Shown here piece after piece: positions 63,511 to 64,000 of a stretch of 64,000 nucleotides of DNA (position 1 is its first letter; the number at the start of each line of letters is the position of its first letter). Made by a program: the position numbers and the translations under genes. Below the pieces are notes generated by a model. That model ran no database searches. It was not told the DNA's origin and saw nothing but the letters and a program-made list of their open reading frames with translations. The stretch comes from Morganella morganii (GTDB lineage: Bacteria > Pseudomonadota > Gammaproteobacteria > Enterobacterales > Enterobacteriaceae), in contig NZ_CP069157.1 in the NCBI RefSeq assembly GCF_019243775.1, positions 2,987,418 through 3,051,417 on the forward strand. Direction: 5' to 3'.

Positions 63511-64000
63511 TCAGCACTTCGGGGCGCTGTCCATTTTATTCAGCCGTGTCATGATGGCCTCCAGCACGCCGCCGCCGATCGCGCGGGCTTTGTCAGAAAC
63601 CGAACGGAAGTCCGCCAGTGCACCGCGCGGGTCAACGTCAGCGATTTTAAACCCTTCCGGCACACACAGCCCTTCATTGAGCAGGCCGCGTACCATGCCG
63701 TCCATCGGCGAGAGAATTTCTGTGTCACCAATACGGGCAATCACATCCCCCTCGTGTACCAGGTCGCCGATATTCACATGGCGCGTCATCATGCCGCTGT
63801 GCGGTGCGCGTAACACGCGTTCGGTGGTTTTGCCGTTGATATTGCCCGGAATACCGGTATTCGGTGCCGCGCTGCCGTGGGTGATCACCCGTCCGAGGTG
63901 ATGACCGCGCTGAGTTTCAATCACCGCATCACAGTCCACACCGGCCTCAAAGCCCGGTCCGAGGGCAATGGTGCAGGGAGCCATCTTGCGGTGGGTACCG
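63511..64000 (-). CDS. yqeB: YqeB/EF2563-like molybdenum hydroxylase maturation protein (partial)
   Basis: Partial gene, 5' end beyond the window; the frame is open to position 64000 and 162 codons are visible. IALGPGFEAGVDCDAVIETQRGHHLGRVI, HGSAAPNTGIPG, ERVLRAPHSGMM and a biotinyl-like HVNIGDLVHEGDVIARIGDTEI, then SDKARAIGGGVLEAIM, match the EF2563/YqeB family of the selenium-dependent molybdenum hydroxylase system. In E. coli yqeB lies in the purine locus beside yqeA. Here it is 9 kb away but probably supports the same xanthine dehydrogenase-type enzymes. The exact biochemical step is not known. Confidence 0.8.
   Translation of the reverse strand, partial: GTHRKMAPCTIALGPGFEAGVDCDAVIETQRGHHLGRVITHGSAAPNTGIPGNINGKTTERVLRAPHSGMMTRHVNIGDLVHEGDVIARIGDTEILSPMDGMVRGLLNEGLCVPEGFKIADVDPRGALADFRSVSDKARAIGGGVLEAIMTRLNKMDSAPKC

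Overview
The window reads as chromosomal DNA of an enterobacterium, most likely Morganellaceae and probably Morganella. The reasons are roughly half G+C genes with AT-rich spacers, E. coli-like proteins throughout (Hpt, CueO, YacC, PurT, YjiA, BtsT, TnaA, XdhABC, YgeVWXY), and some traits unusual for E. coli: a meso-diaminopimelate dehydrogenase, an Mtr-type permease behind tnaA, and uhpABC joined to afuABC. The genus is inference. I saw no prophage, insertion sequence, CRISPR array, rRNA or tRNA.

Layout. 1-2.9 kb: hpt, copper oxidase cueO with a MerR-type promoter, yacC. 3.0-11 kb: uhpA-uhpB-uhpC-afuA-afuB-afuC, a two-component sensor of hexose phosphates joined to an ABC importer. 11-14.3 kb: a Tat-exported amidohydrolase behind paired palindromes, a lipoprotein and an AbrB-type membrane protein. 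14.5-17.4 kb: a TetR regulator divergent from a UPF0261 plus TIM-barrel pair, the two halves of the plant Tm-1 protein. 17.5-21.8 kb: tnaC-tnaA-mtr (indole production) and ddh. 22-29.8 kb: MATE transporter, cysteine desulfidase, yjiA, btsT, two small envelope proteins. 29.9-32 kb: purT with a PurR box, rarD.

32-40.8 kb is the odd, AT-rich, gene-poor part. It holds a LacI-type regulator, three AACGTT-centred operator-like sites in an otherwise empty 760 bp spacer, a FixJ-like regulator whose receiver lacks its phosphorylatable Asp, and a lipoprotein overlapping a giant exported coiled-coil gene. That gene is made of 84-residue (252 bp) repeats, ends in an FKBP-like domain, and is broken by one extra A in an A8 run.

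40.8-54.3 kb is an anaerobic purine/diaminopropionate catabolic locus: xdhABC, then an inserted HxlR regulator and nitroreductase, then the sigma-54 activator ygeV divergent from ygeW-ygeX-ygeY-hyuA-yqeA. Both catabolic units have a sigma-54 -24/-12 promoter and upstream palindromes with the same 9-base core. A YqeB-like gene cut by the right edge probably serves the molybdenum hydroxylases. 54.3-64 kb: a DUF4139 protein, an MFS transporter behind a perfect 18 bp palindrome, kptA, the formaldehyde genes fghA-frmA, a small-conductance mechanosensitive channel, a frameshifted lipoprotein remnant and mntH.

All functions rest on reading the translated proteins and remembered family motifs; no database search was run.
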